From Orlajensenia leifsoniae (GTDB lineage Bacteria > Actinomycetota > Actinomycetes > Actinomycetales > Microbacteriaceae), in contig NZ_SPQZ01000003.1 in assembly GCF_004570845.1 (NCBI RefSeq), positions 310,001 through 374,000 of the forward strand: a stretch of DNA of 64,000 nucleotides, read 5' to 3'. The translations under genes and the position numbers were made by a program. Below the pieces are notes generated by a model. It ran no database searches. It had not been told where the DNA came from and saw only the letters and a list, made by a program, of their open reading frames with translations. This document shows, piece after piece, positions 23,644 to 32,605 of the stretch. The first letter of the stretch is position 1, and each line of letters begins with the position of its first letter.

Positions 23644-25017
23644 TTACTTGACCGTGTATCCGTTGACCGTGGCCTCGTTCTCGAGTTCCTTCTGCCATTC
23701 CGGCAGCAGCGACTCGACCGTCTTGCCTGCGGCGATGCCGGGGATCACGATCTTCGCCCATGCGGTCTCCGGGCTCCAGCTCGTGACGTTCCAGCCGTCC
23801 CAGATCTGCGTGGCGGCATCCGTCATCACAGTGGTGAAGTCGTCGTTGACGAAGTACTTCGCCTCGGCCTGCTTGTCGAGCCACTTGGAGGCTGCGGTCG
23901 TGTAGGCCGGGTAGCCCGACGACGCGTCGACCTGGAACTCGTCGGCACTGGTGACGAACTCGAGGAACGTCTTCACGGCGTCGAGGTTCTTCGAGTGGCT
24001 CGATGCGTACCACTCGCCACCGCCGACGTTGCCTGCAGCGACCTCGCCGCCGTCCCACTTGAGTGCGGGAGCGACGCCGATCTGGCCGGCCGGGGTCTTG
24101 AGTCCGCCCTGGAAGATGGCTCCGGTGTACCAGACCGGTCCGGGAACGCCCACGAGCTTGTCGGCGTACTTCGCCGCGAAGTCGGCGCTGAAGAAGCTGT
24201 CCTGAACGAGGGTGCCGTTGGCGAGCATGCCGTCGATGATCTTCGAGATGCCCTCGGAGTTCTTGTCGGCCGTGTCGGAGTGGAAGACTCCGGACTCGGG
24301 CGACTGGAACACGGGAGACTCGCTGCCGCCGTAGTAGACGTAGGTCATGAAGCTGTCGCCCATGCTGCCCAGGATGTAACCGGGGTGCTCGGCGGCGAGC
24401 TTGTCTCCGAGCTCTCCGTACTCCTCCCACGTGGTGGGCACGTCGTAGCCGAACTGGTCGAGCAGCGCCTGGTTGTAGTAGAAGACCGTCTGCGCGAGGT
24501 CGTTGCGGAGCGCGTAGGTGGTGCCGTCGATCGTGGCGTAGTCGAGCGAGCCCTTCGCGAAGCCGTCGAGGAAGTCCTGGTCGAGGAAGCCCTTGTTGAG
24601 GGGTGCGGCGAAGCCCTGCTCACCGTTGGCGGTCTGCTTCGACGCCCAGATCGCGTCATTCTGCTGCGTGGAGAACACCACGTCGGGCCAGCCCTCGCCG
24701 GCCTGGTCCATCAGGGTGATCTTGCTCTGGAACGATCCGCTGCCGCCGGCTGAGCCGTCGTAGGTCTCGTACTTGATCTTGATGTCCGGATACTTCTTCT
24801 CGAAGGCCGTGACGGCGGGCTCACGGGAGGCGTCGACCCACACGGTGATCTCGCTGTCCTTCACCTGCTCGGCGGGCGTGAAGCCGTACTCGCTGTTGCT
24901 GTCGCCGCCCGAAGCGGCCGGGGAGCATCCGCTGAGGACGAGGAGTCCGGCTGCCGCTGCTGCGGCCACGGACATCAGCCGAGTGACTCGGCGTCGGGAG
25001 GACGATTGCTGTGACAT
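23644..25017 (-). CDS. Extracellular sugar-binding lipoprotein of ABC importer
   Basis: 457 residues, family 1 solute-binding protein. The N-terminus has a twin-Arg-rich n-region, a hydrophobic core and a lipobox LSGC with lipidated Cys31; a Gly/Ser-rich linker follows. It captures the sugar or sugar acid at the outer face of the membrane and delivers it to the two permeases encoded directly downstream. ATG 25017 is preferred over ATG 25026 because an AGGA sits eight bases upstream of it. First gene of the long minus-strand operon, divergent from a GntR gene. Confidence 0.92.
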   Translation of the reverse strand: MSQQSSSRRRVTRLMSVAAAAAAGLLVLSGCSPAASGGDSNSEYGFTPAEQVKDSEITVWVDASREPAVTAFEKKYPDIKIKYETYDGSAGGSGSFQSKITLMDQAGEGWPDVVFSTQQNDAIWASKQTANGEQGFAAPLNKGFLDQDFLDGFAKGSLDYATIDGTTYALRNDLAQTVFYYNQALLDQFGYDVPTTWEEYGELGDKLAAEHPGYILGSMGDSFMTYVYYGGSESPVFQSPESGVFHSDTADKNSEGISKIIDGMLANGTLVQDSFFSADFAAKYADKLVGVPGPVWYTGAIFQGGLKTPAGQIGVAPALKWDGGEVAAGNVGGGEWYASSHSKNLDAVKTFLEFVTSADEFQVDASSGYPAYTTAASKWLDKQAEAKYFVNDDFTTVMTDAATQIWDGWNVTSWSPETAWAKIVIPGIAAGKTVESLLPEWQKELENEATVNGYTVK

Positions 25018-25165
25018 TGAAAGCATCCTGTTCTGGTCGGCTTCTCTGACGACTAAGCACCCTGGCAGGGCCAAGAGTGATTACATCATACATGTTACCA
25101 AAGCATCAAGTAGGCTCGAGAAATGGTCATCATAGGTGTGACGTCGTGGTGGGTAGGCTGTGCCC
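25018..25165. promoter_or_regulatory. Divergent promoter region, importer operon / GntR
   Basis: This is the AT-richest spot of the neighbourhood (about 25078-25112). On the minus strand TTGATG and TGTAAT are 18 bases apart, a reasonable promoter for the importer operon with a leader of about 60 bases. On the plus strand TAGGCT lies six bases before the ATG of gntR (25166), giving another leaderless arrangement. CATACATG-like half-sites near 25087-25096 may be the GntR operator. Confidence 0.45.
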
Positions 25166-25933
25166 ATGCACGCTGAGACGACAGCCCCCGCTGAACGCGG
25201 ATCGGCGTATGTGCCGACCATCGCGGCCCGTACGCGCAGCCCCCGCCTCGGCGTCACCGTCGTCTCCGACCTCGTCGACGCCATCGTGCGTGGCGACATC
25301 GAGCCCGGCTCGTCACTCCCGCCGGAGGCCGTTCTGTGCGAGCAGTTCGGCGTGAGCAGAACGGTCATCCGCGAGTCGGTGAAGCGCCTCGAGGAGAAGG
25401 GCCTCGTCGCCGTGGCCCAGGGCCGGGGCACCCGCGTGCTGCCCATAGAGTCGTGGAACATGATCGACGCCACAGTGCTCTCGGCGCTGGTCGCCAATGA
25501 CGAGACCCTCGGAGTGCTCGACGACCTGAGCATGGTCCGCGCCACTCTCGAGGCCCTCATCGCCCGCGATGCCGCCCAGGTGCGCACCGAGGCCCAGCTC
25601 GACGCCCTCCGCGATGCACTTCAGCTCATGCGCGACACCATCGGCGACGAGCCCGCGTTCAATCAGGCCGACGTCGTCTTCCACGCCGTCGTCGGCGAGA
25701 TGACCGACAACCGCCTCGCCGACAACATCGTGAAGACGCTCTTCCACCAGGCGCGCTCGAGCGCCCGTTTCAGCCTGCACAGCGAGCTCGAGCTCACTCT
25801 CGACGAGCACGTCAACGTCTTCGCGGCCATCGAGGCCGGCGACCCGGTCGCCGCCGAGGCGGCGATGCGCACCCACATCACCGACGCCTGGGAGCGTCGG
25901 CGCCCGCCGAGCCCGCGCCACCGCCCGAGCTGA
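25166..25933 (+). CDS. GntR-family (FadR/FCD subfamily) transcriptional regulator
   Basis: 255 residues. Winged helix about residues 20-85 (FGVSRTVIRESVKRLEEKGLV, wing QGRGTRV) and an FCD effector domain (about 100-245) with DVVFHAVV and DEHVNVFAAI supplying the metal ligands. It most likely controls the divergent importer/catabolic operon in response to the imported sugar acid. ATG 25166 is chosen over the in-frame GTG 25160, which directly follows the -10. The sequence around its start is nearly the same as at the other FadR-type gene (5891-5905), although the coding sequences differ. Confidence 0.88.
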   Translation: MHAETTAPAERGSAYVPTIAARTRSPRLGVTVVSDLVDAIVRGDIEPGSSLPPEAVLCEQFGVSRTVIRESVKRLEEKGLVAVAQGRGTRVLPIESWNMIDATVLSALVANDETLGVLDDLSMVRATLEALIARDAAQVRTEAQLDALRDALQLMRDTIGDEPAFNQADVVFHAVVGEMTDNRLADNIVKTLFHQARSSARFSLHSELELTLDEHVNVFAAIEAGDPVAAEAAMRTHITDAWERRRPPSPRHRPS

Positions 25934-25986
25934 CGGCTCGCGGCCGAGCGGCATCCGTCGGCGCATCGCGGCTCTGCCAGCGAATG

Positions 25987-26028
25987 GCGCCGTCCAGGGA
26001 GAGCATGGACTCTCCCCCTGGACGGCGC
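25987..26028. terminator. Large hairpin, probable bidirectional terminator
   Basis: GCGCCGTCCAGGG (25987-25999) pairs perfectly with CCCTGGACGGCGC (26016-26028), and an inner AGAG/CTCT extends it. It sits between the convergent GntR and LacI genes. No T-run follows on either side, so it may act as a mechanical barrier or 3'-end stabiliser. The rest of 25934-26129 holds nothing recognised. Confidence 0.6.
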
Positions 26029-26129
26029 TCCAGCGGGCTCACATCGTCGTGAAGCCCGCTCATCCGGCTGGAACCGAGCCGGGGTCGTGGAAGCCGGACA
26101 GTGGGTGCGTCGACCGTCCGGGGTCGCTC

Positions 26130-27182
26130 CTACGCGCCCTCGGACAGTGGGCGGCGGTCGGTGCCGCCCGAGGTCTGGCGGAGGGGGTTCGGCTTGTCCG
26201 CGCTGGAGCGCACGATGAGCCGGGGTCGTTCGGACGAGTAGTGCTTGCCGTCGCTCCCGTTCATCACGTCGAGGAGGAGGTGGAAACCTCGACGGCCCAT
26301 CCCGGCGAAGTCCTGCTCGACCGTCGTGAGGGGTGGTGACCACATCTCAGCGAGGGGATGGTTGTCGAAGCCGACGACGGAGACGTCGTCGGGGATGCGG
26401 AGCCCCGATTCCACCAGGCCCCGCATCACGCCCATTGCGATCTCGTCGTTGCCGCAGAACACGGCCGTGACGCTCGGGTCGAGAGCCAGCTCGCGGCCCA
26501 CTTCGAGGCCGCTCCGCGGTTCCCACGTCGCATCGTGCACCGTCGGGATCGGGGCGTCCGCCTTGCGGAGGGCTCTGCGCCATCCGGTGGTGCGGCCATC
26601 CTCTCGACGCGACGGGGGGACCCGGACGTGATGCACGGTCACGTGGCCCAGGTCGAGGAGGAACGACGTGAGTTCCTCGGCGGCACGGGTCTCGTCGAGA
26701 ACCGCCTGCGGGACACCGACCTCTCGGATGCCGGACAGCGCGACCGCCGGCACATCCTCCGGGAGGCGGTGCAGGACGGCGACGCCGGGCGGGTCGAACT
26801 TCAACACGACGACGCCGGCGATCGCCTGCGTGAGTGTCGCCGAGATCGCGCGGTCGAGCTCCTCCTCGTCGGTGCTCTCGACCACCGTGATCATCACCGT
26901 GTAGCCCTCGGCTCGTGCCGCGACCTCGACACCTCGAATGGTCTCGGCGTACCCGTAGCGGGAGGTGTCGCCGGCGATGATCGCGATCACCTGGGACTTA
27001 CGGGAGGCGAGGACGCGCGCGGCGGCGCTCGGGCGGAAGTTGAGCTCCTGGATCGCGTTCTCGACCCGCTCCCGTTTCCCCTGGCTCACACGAGCGGCGC
27101 CGGTGAGCACACGTGACACCGTGGGAACCGAGACTCCGGCGCGCGCTGCGACATCGGCGATGGTCGTGGCTTTGTTGGTCAT
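26130..27182 (-). CDS. LacI-family transcriptional repressor of the alpha-galactoside operon
   Basis: 350 residues. Canonical N-terminal LacI helix-turn-helix (TIADVAARAGVSVPTVSRVL, residues 7-26) with hinge helix RPSAAARVLASRKS, then a periplasmic-binding-like effector domain ending in SVVGFDNHPLAEMWSPPLTTVEQD. It is the last gene of the GH36-SBP-permease-permease operon, 29 bases after the second permease, so it is probably autoregulated. The three TGAAACCGTTATCA-like sites upstream of the GH36 gene have the form expected for such a protein. ATG 27203, 21 bases further up, is an alternative start. Confidence 0.9.
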   Translation of the reverse strand: MTNKATTIADVAARAGVSVPTVSRVLTGAARVSQGKRERVENAIQELNFRPSAAARVLASRKSQVIAIIAGDTSRYGYAETIRGVEVAARAEGYTVMITVVESTDEEELDRAISATLTQAIAGVVVLKFDPPGVAVLHRLPEDVPAVALSGIREVGVPQAVLDETRAAEELTSFLLDLGHVTVHHVRVPPSRREDGRTTGWRRALRKADAPIPTVHDATWEPRSGLEVGRELALDPSVTAVFCGNDEIAMGVMRGLVESGLRIPDDVSVVGFDNHPLAEMWSPPLTTVEQDFAGMGRRGFHLLLDVMNGSDGKHYSSERPRLIVRSSADKPNPLRQTSGGTDRRPLSEGA

Positions 27183-27211
27183 CTTCGCTCTGCCTGTCTG
27201 CATCCCGGATG

Positions 27212-28072
27212 TCACTTGACGGCTCCGCTGGTGATCCCCGAGATGATCTTCCGCTGCGCGACGATGAAGGTGATCAGCAGCGGAAGGCTCATCAGGATGA
27301 TGTAGGCGAAGATCAGGTGCCAGTTCTGAAGATAGAGCCCTGAGCTCGCAACCTGATACAGGTTCAGCGGGAGCGTGTCGAGCCGGCCTCCGATGACGAA
27401 GAGCGCGTAGAACACGTCGTTCCAGATGTAGAGGCAGATGAGGATGGTCGCCGTCGCGAGAACCGGCATCAGCAGCGGAAGGATGATCGTGATGAACACG
27501 CGCACGGGCCCGGCGCCGTCCACCCTCGCGGCCTCCTCGAGCTCCGGAGGAATGGTTCGGACGAATCCGGTGACGAAGAAGATCACCGTCGCCAGGTACA
27601 TCCCCATGTAGACGCCGACCATGCCCACCGGCGTTCCCGCCAGTCCGAGTTGACGGAGCAGGAGCACGATGGTGACCACCGCCGGAGGCAGGACGATGCC
27701 GCTGATCGCCAGCGCGTAGAGCACGGCGAGGAGCCGGCTGCTGCGGCGACCGAGGATCCACGCTGCCATCGACCCGAGGATCAGGACACCGAGCACCGCG
27801 GGCACCATGACGAGGAGGCTGCCGAGGAACGCCGGCCACATCCGGCCGTCCACGAAGACCGTTGCGAAGTTCTCGAACAGCCTCCACGTACTCGGAAGGC
27901 TGAGATTCGGGTTGAGTGCCTCGGCCTGGTCCTTCGAGGCCGTCACGATGACGAGCCAGAACGGGATGCCGAGCAGCAGCACGGCGACGAGAATGGCGGC
28001 GGCGGGCTGGAGCCACCGTGAAGGAGTTCGGCGGGCACGGCGTGGTGCAGGCTTGCGGATCGCGATGCTCAC
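27212..28072 (-). CDS. Carbohydrate ABC transporter permease (MalG type)
   Basis: 286 residues with six membrane segments and the EAA motif LEEAARVDGAGPVRVFITIILPLLMP. GTG 28072 overlaps the stop of the other permease (GTGA) and has AGAGGA six bases upstream. With the adjacent permease and lipoprotein it forms an alpha-galactoside importer; the ATPase is missing from the operon, as is common in actinobacteria. Confidence 0.92.
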   Translation of the reverse strand: MSIAIRKPAPRRARRTPSRWLQPAAAILVAVLLLGIPFWLVIVTASKDQAEALNPNLSLPSTWRLFENFATVFVDGRMWPAFLGSLLVMVPAVLGVLILGSMAAWILGRRSSRLLAVLYALAISGIVLPPAVVTIVLLLRQLGLAGTPVGMVGVYMGMYLATVIFFVTGFVRTIPPELEEAARVDGAGPVRVFITIILPLLMPVLATATILICLYIWNDVFYALFVIGGRLDTLPLNLYQVASSGLYLQNWHLIFAYIILMSLPLLITFIVAQRKIISGITSGAVK

Positions 28073-29007
28073 AGGACGTCCTCTCGCTTTCGCAGGGCTC
28101 GGATGACGGGGAACGCCAGGATCGCGACCATGAGGAAGAGCACGAGGCTCATCGTCGTGGCCTGCGCGAAGAGGCCCTGCCCGAACGTCCTGAAGATGAA
28201 GATGTTCAGCAGTTCTGTGGTCCCTCCCGGACCACCGGCGGTGGTCGCCTGGACGATGTCGAAGCCGTTCATCGAGCCGAGCAGGGCGGTCGCGACGTTG
28301 AAGGTCACGGCGGGAGCCAGGAGGGGGAAGCGGATGTGGATGAAGGTTGCCCACCACCCCGCACCATCGAGCCGCGAGGCTTCGAGGATGTCGGCGTTGA
28401 TCGTCTTGAGTCCGGCCAGATAGATGAGCATCGACAGGCCCATCCATTTCCAGGCATGGATGAGGGCGACGACGACGATCGTCCACGTCGTGCTTCCCAG
28501 CCAGGCGATCTCGACGTTCTGGCCGAGGAGGAAGCCGATGATCCCGTTGACGGCGCCTTCCGGCTTCAGCATCGCCTGGAAGATGTAGCCGACGGCGAGC
28601 GCCGACATGACGACCGGAATGAAGAACGCGACGCGAATCGCCCGGTTGAGCGTCGTGTCCCGTTCCAGGAGCAGGGCGAGGGCCAGGCCGAACACGTTCT
28701 GGAAGACGGCCACGAGCACCGCGTAGACGAGGGTGACTCTGAGCGAGTTGATGAGCTCGCCACTGGAGAACAGTGAGACGAAATTGTCCCAGCCCACGAA
28801 GTTGATCTGCGTCTTGAAGCTGGACCAGTCGGTGAAGGCGTAGACGAAGTTGAACAGGGTGGGAATGAAGAAGAACACGACCAGGACCACGAGCGCTGGG
28901 ATGAGGAACCACAGGGGGTGGTCCTGTTTCGCACGTCGGGTGGTGGCGTACTCCTTGATCCCCTGGGCTCTGGCGGCTCCTCGGGAGAGGCCTAGCGTGG
29001 TCGTCAT
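28069..29007 (-). CDS. Carbohydrate ABC transporter permease (MalF type)
   Basis: 312 residues: a polar N-terminus of about 30 residues, then six hydrophobic segments starting at WFLIPALVVLVVFFFIPTL; EAA motif LEASRLDGAGWWATFIHIRFPLL. It pairs with the MalG-type protein encoded next. It lies 71 bases after the solute-binding protein gene, and that gap holds a 12-bp perfect stem-loop which may lower expression relative to the binding protein. Confidence 0.92.
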   Translation of the reverse strand: MTTTLGLSRGAARAQGIKEYATTRRAKQDHPLWFLIPALVVLVVFFFIPTLFNFVYAFTDWSSFKTQINFVGWDNFVSLFSSGELINSLRVTLVYAVLVAVFQNVFGLALALLLERDTTLNRAIRVAFFIPVVMSALAVGYIFQAMLKPEGAVNGIIGFLLGQNVEIAWLGSTTWTIVVVALIHAWKWMGLSMLIYLAGLKTINADILEASRLDGAGWWATFIHIRFPLLAPAVTFNVATALLGSMNGFDIVQATTAGGPGGTTELLNIFIFRTFGQGLFAQATTMSLVLFLMVAILAFPVIRALRKREDVL

Positions 29008-29039
29008 GTGGTGCGTGTGCCTTCCGATGGGAGGTGTGC

Positions 29040-29069
29040 GAGGGTGCCGGGGTCTGGCCCGGCACCCTC
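29040..29069 (-). terminator. Intercistronic stem-loop after the solute-binding protein gene
   Basis: GAGGGTGCCGGG (29040-29051) pairs perfectly with CCCGGCACCCTC (29058-29069) around a 6-base loop. It lies 10 bases after the stop of the binding-protein gene and before the first permease. Such hairpins protect the upstream message or terminate part of the transcripts, so that the binding protein outnumbers the permeases. Confidence 0.65.
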
Positions 29070-29078
29070 ATCAGTGGA

Positions 29079-30398
29079 TCAGAAGCCGGGGGCGCCGATG
29101 GCCTTCGCGAGCTCGGCGAACTGCTTCTGGGTCGCTTCGCCGACCTGGTCAGGGGTCATCGTGCCCTGGATCATGTCGCCGAGGTTCAGGTAGAGGTCGG
29201 GGTTCGCGACTGCGAGAGCCTGCATCGATCCGACCGAGTCGGCGAGGGAATCACTCACGGCGAGCAACGCCTCCGGAACCTCGGCCGACGAGTCGACGCC
29301 GGTCTGCAGCGAGACTGTGGCCTGGGCGTCGACGAAGTCCGCATAGCCGTCTCCCAGCCAGTACGACAGCAGCTGGCGGGCGGCTGCCTCGCGCTTGTCG
29401 TCACCGGTCTTGAACGCGACCAGAGCGTTCGACTGGTCGGGGATGAACGTTCCGACGTTGCCGCTCGGCGAGATCGGGAAGAAGCCGATCTTCTGGTCGA
29501 GCTCGGCGGTGTCCGCCAGTGACTGCAGCTGACCGAAGAACGAGTTCACCTGCACGGCCATCGCCGCTTCGCCGCTGAGGAGCGCGGGACCCTGCTCCTC
29601 GAACGTCGCCGTCTTGAGATCTGCGTTGAACAGGCCCTCGGCGATCAGGTCGTTGTACTCGTTGATCGCGTCCTGGATGGGGGCGTCGGTGAAGGCCTTC
29701 TCGTTGGCGTTCACCTCGTCCCACAGCCCGTCCTTCGCGGCATCCGCAAGCTGCACCTGAACCCACCACTGCGTGGCCCACGGTGTTCCGCCACCGAAGT
29801 CGAAGAAGGGCGTGGTGCCCTGCGTCTTGAGGTCGCGCGCGACCGCGATGAACTCGTCCCAGTTGGTCGGCAGCTCGGTGATGCCGGCCTTCTCGAAGAC
29901 CTCCTTGTTGTAGTAGACGCCTTCGACCGCGGGGGTGGTGATGAGGGCGGCATAGCGGGTGTCGTCGAGGATGCCGGTGATGTCGCGCAACTCCGGCTTG
30001 TAGGAGTCGAGCCAGGGGGCATCGTCCAGTGACTGCAGGTTGGTCGATGCATTGAGCGCAGTGAGCATGGAGGCGGTCGGCTGCCAGAAGGCCAGGTCGG
30101 GCTTGTCACCGGTGGCGACCTTCGTCTGGATGCTCTGCTCGTACGGGTCGGGGATGGTGACGACCTCGACTTCGGCGCCGGTGAGCTTCTCGAAGCCCGC
30201 GACGACGCTGTCCGGAACCTTGTTGGAGTTCTGTGCGGCCCACACCGTCAGGGTGGTGCCGGAGAGATCCGTGTCCTGTGCTGGCCAGGCGGCGGATGCG
30301 CTGTCCCCGCCGGAACCGGATCCGGGGTCAGAGCACCCCGCGAGTGTGAGTGCGGCGACGGCGGCCAGGACGACCGCGCCACGGAACGTGTTCTTCAT
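29079..30398 (-). CDS. Extracellular sugar-binding lipoprotein (alpha-galactoside importer)
   Basis: 439 residues. Lipoprotein signal peptide with lipobox LAGC (Cys22), Gly/Ser-rich linker, then a family 1 solute-binding fold (TLTVWAAQNSNKVPDSVVAGFEKLTG at the start of the mature part). ATG 30398 has AGAAGGAG about eight bases upstream. It lies 63 bases after the GH36 gene and is followed by a stem-loop and two permeases. Substrate inferred from the neighbouring GH36: raffinose-family or melibiose-type sugars. Confidence 0.92.
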   Translation of the reverse strand: MKNTFRGAVVLAAVAALTLAGCSDPGSGSGGDSASAAWPAQDTDLSGTTLTVWAAQNSNKVPDSVVAGFEKLTGAEVEVVTIPDPYEQSIQTKVATGDKPDLAFWQPTASMLTALNASTNLQSLDDAPWLDSYKPELRDITGILDDTRYAALITTPAVEGVYYNKEVFEKAGITELPTNWDEFIAVARDLKTQGTTPFFDFGGGTPWATQWWVQVQLADAAKDGLWDEVNANEKAFTDAPIQDAINEYNDLIAEGLFNADLKTATFEEQGPALLSGEAAMAVQVNSFFGQLQSLADTAELDQKIGFFPISPSGNVGTFIPDQSNALVAFKTGDDKREAAARQLLSYWLGDGYADFVDAQATVSLQTGVDSSAEVPEALLAVSDSLADSVGSMQALAVANPDLYLNLGDMIQGTMTPDQVGEATQKQFAELAKAIGAPGF

Positions 30399-30461
30399 CG
30401 AAATTGCTCCTTCTGTGTGATTGTGCCGCCGGTGAGCCCGGCCGCGTGGTGATGCAGTCCT

Positions 30462-32561
30462 CTAGGTCCGGCTCGGGGTGGAGGCGGTGAGGCGGAGTGT
30501 GCGTGCGGCGATGGGGGCATCGTTCGCATGCACGGTCAGGGTGCCGTTCTGCGCATCCCATTCGGTGCGCCAGGCAGGCAGGGTGAGCGGGAAGACCGTC
30601 GCGACCTCGACGGTTCGTCCGACGAGGTGCGGGAAGCGCAGCACGGCGCTGTCCGTGCCGTCTCGCCTCCAGATGCTCACGAGCTCGTCGTCTCCGCCGC
30701 GCAGGGCCAGTGCCACCCACGGATCCGTCCACTCGGGCAGCCCGAGAGGCCAGTGCGGGTCTGCCGACGCGATGTGGGCGCGGAGGTCCTTCGCGGTGGC
30801 GATCGCCGACGCGACGACGCCGCGCTGCCCGGGGTCCATCCGGTTGAGGTAGCCCGAGACGTAGAAGCGTCCGAGGAGACCGGTGACGAGACAGAAGGCG
30901 AGTTCCTCGTCGGACATCTCGGGCTGGGGGTAGGCCCAGCTGGCCGCCTGCTCGGGCACCATGGAGATGGGCGCCGTCGCTGCGATCGGCGGGTACTTCG
31001 CGAAGTCCTGCTGATCGGACGTGGACTGCATCGCGAGCCGCGAGAGCATCGCGAAGTCCATGCGCATCGCGCCGGAGGCGCAGTTCTCGATCACGAGGTC
31101 GGGGTGCCTGTCGAGGAGCGCATCGAGCCAGGCGAGGTGTGCCCGATTGTGCTCGAGGAGTCCATCGCCGAGACTGTCGGCACCGCGGTCGGTGCCGGCT
31201 CCCGGATTGATGTTGTAGTCGAACTTGAAGAAGCCGATGCCGAACTCCGCCACGAGACGGTCGACGACGCCGTCGAGGTGAGCGACGGCATCCGGATGCC
31301 GGAGATCCAGGTGGTAGCGATGGTGCTCCACGATGCGCTGTCCGTGCCGCAGCAGGAAGGCCTCGCGAGGAAGGCGCTCGGCCACGGAGCTGCGCACGCC
31401 GACGACCTCCGGCTCCAGCCAGAGACCCGGGACCATCCCCGCCGAGCGGATCGCACCGATGACCTCGCCCAGCCCGTTCGGGAACCTCGTCGTCGACGGC
31501 ATCCACTCTCCGACGCTGTCCCACCAGTTCCCGCTGTCGTCGTACCAGCCGGCGTCGATGCAGAACACCTCGGCGCCCGCCTCCGCCGCGGCCGCGACCA
31601 GCGGGAGGAGCTTCTCGGTCGTCGGGTCGCCGTTGAGGGTGTTCATGTAGTCGTTGAAGACCACCGGCATCGTCGCGTTGTCGCGGTGAGGCCGCCGTGC
31701 CGACCGTCGGAAGGAGGTGAGGGATGCGACCGCATCCTCGAAGTCGGTGCCCCAGGCCAGGGTGACCGGCACGGAACGGAAGGACTCGCCGGGCTCGAGC
31801 ACCTTCGTCCACGACGAGTCGCTCTCCGTTGGCCCCGAGAGGCTGACGTAGCCGCCGGCGGTGTCCTCGCCGATCTCCCAGCGCCATGCCCCGTTGTGCT
31901 CGATCTGCCACGCGAGGGCGAGTCCGAACTTCGCCGATTCCACCGCCGCGACCGGAAGATCCGCCCCGGTCGACCAGGTCCCGTCGGACGTGACGGCCCA
32001 TGCCCCGCGCGGATTGTGGCCCGTCAGGCCTTCCCCGAGATGCGGGAAATCCGGACCTCGCAGCGGAATCCGGGACCAGCGGCCCTCCCCGAGCCAATCA
32101 CTCCTGCCCGAGACGCGAACCCAGTCGTCGAGCTTCTCCCCCGTCTCCGCATCACGTTGTGTGAATCCTGCCGACCACGATGCCACCGAGCGGAGGACAA
32201 CGCGGTCCGCGCTCGCGCAGACGACCTCCACGCTCACCCGGACGGCAGTCGGCGCGTTCATGAGTTGCTCGAGCAGGACTGCCACCTCGACCCCGTGGGC
32301 CTCCTGTCGAATCGTCAGGCGCCCGGATGCATCGAACTCATGGCCCGCATAGCGCAGTTCTGAACCGAGTTCGGTGTGGGCGAGACGATCAGAGGCGGGC
32401 AGTCGACCGTGATCAGCGGTGAGGATCTCGACGAGCGGGACGCTGTACAGCGGCATCCCACGTCCTCGGAACGTCACTGAGGCGAGGCTGACGGGGGCGT
32501 CGTGGTCCCAGTCGAACGTCAATGACAGTTCGGGTCGACCCCATGTCAACTGATCGGTCAC
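30462..32561 (-). CDS. Alpha-galactosidase, glycoside hydrolase family 36
   Basis: 699 residues; intracellular (no signal peptide). N-terminal beta-sandwich, then a TIM barrel with IDAGWYDDSGNWWDSVGEW, the nucleophile Asp448 in FFKFDYN, and the acid/base Asp516 in MQSTSDQQD following ENCASGAMRMDF. These are GH36/clan D hallmarks. It hydrolyses terminal alpha-galactosides brought in by the importer. Start: GTG 32561 has AGGAG four bases upstream; the in-frame ATG at 32576 has no such site and would add five residues. Transcribed from a promoter embedded in LacI-type operators and followed by importer and repressor genes. Confidence 0.9.
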   Translation of the reverse strand: MTDQLTWGRPELSLTFDWDHDAPVSLASVTFRGRGMPLYSVPLVEILTADHGRLPASDRLAHTELGSELRYAGHEFDASGRLTIRQEAHGVEVAVLLEQLMNAPTAVRVSVEVVCASADRVVLRSVASWSAGFTQRDAETGEKLDDWVRVSGRSDWLGEGRWSRIPLRGPDFPHLGEGLTGHNPRGAWAVTSDGTWSTGADLPVAAVESAKFGLALAWQIEHNGAWRWEIGEDTAGGYVSLSGPTESDSSWTKVLEPGESFRSVPVTLAWGTDFEDAVASLTSFRRSARRPHRDNATMPVVFNDYMNTLNGDPTTEKLLPLVAAAAEAGAEVFCIDAGWYDDSGNWWDSVGEWMPSTTRFPNGLGEVIGAIRSAGMVPGLWLEPEVVGVRSSVAERLPREAFLLRHGQRIVEHHRYHLDLRHPDAVAHLDGVVDRLVAEFGIGFFKFDYNINPGAGTDRGADSLGDGLLEHNRAHLAWLDALLDRHPDLVIENCASGAMRMDFAMLSRLAMQSTSDQQDFAKYPPIAATAPISMVPEQAASWAYPQPEMSDEELAFCLVTGLLGRFYVSGYLNRMDPGQRGVVASAIATAKDLRAHIASADPHWPLGLPEWTDPWVALALRGGDDELVSIWRRDGTDSAVLRFPHLVGRTVEVATVFPLTLPAWRTEWDAQNGTLTVHANDAPIAARTLRLTASTPSRT

Positions 32562-32605
32562 GTCACTCCTCGTCATTGCGGAACAGGTACGACATCCATG
32601 TCGCC

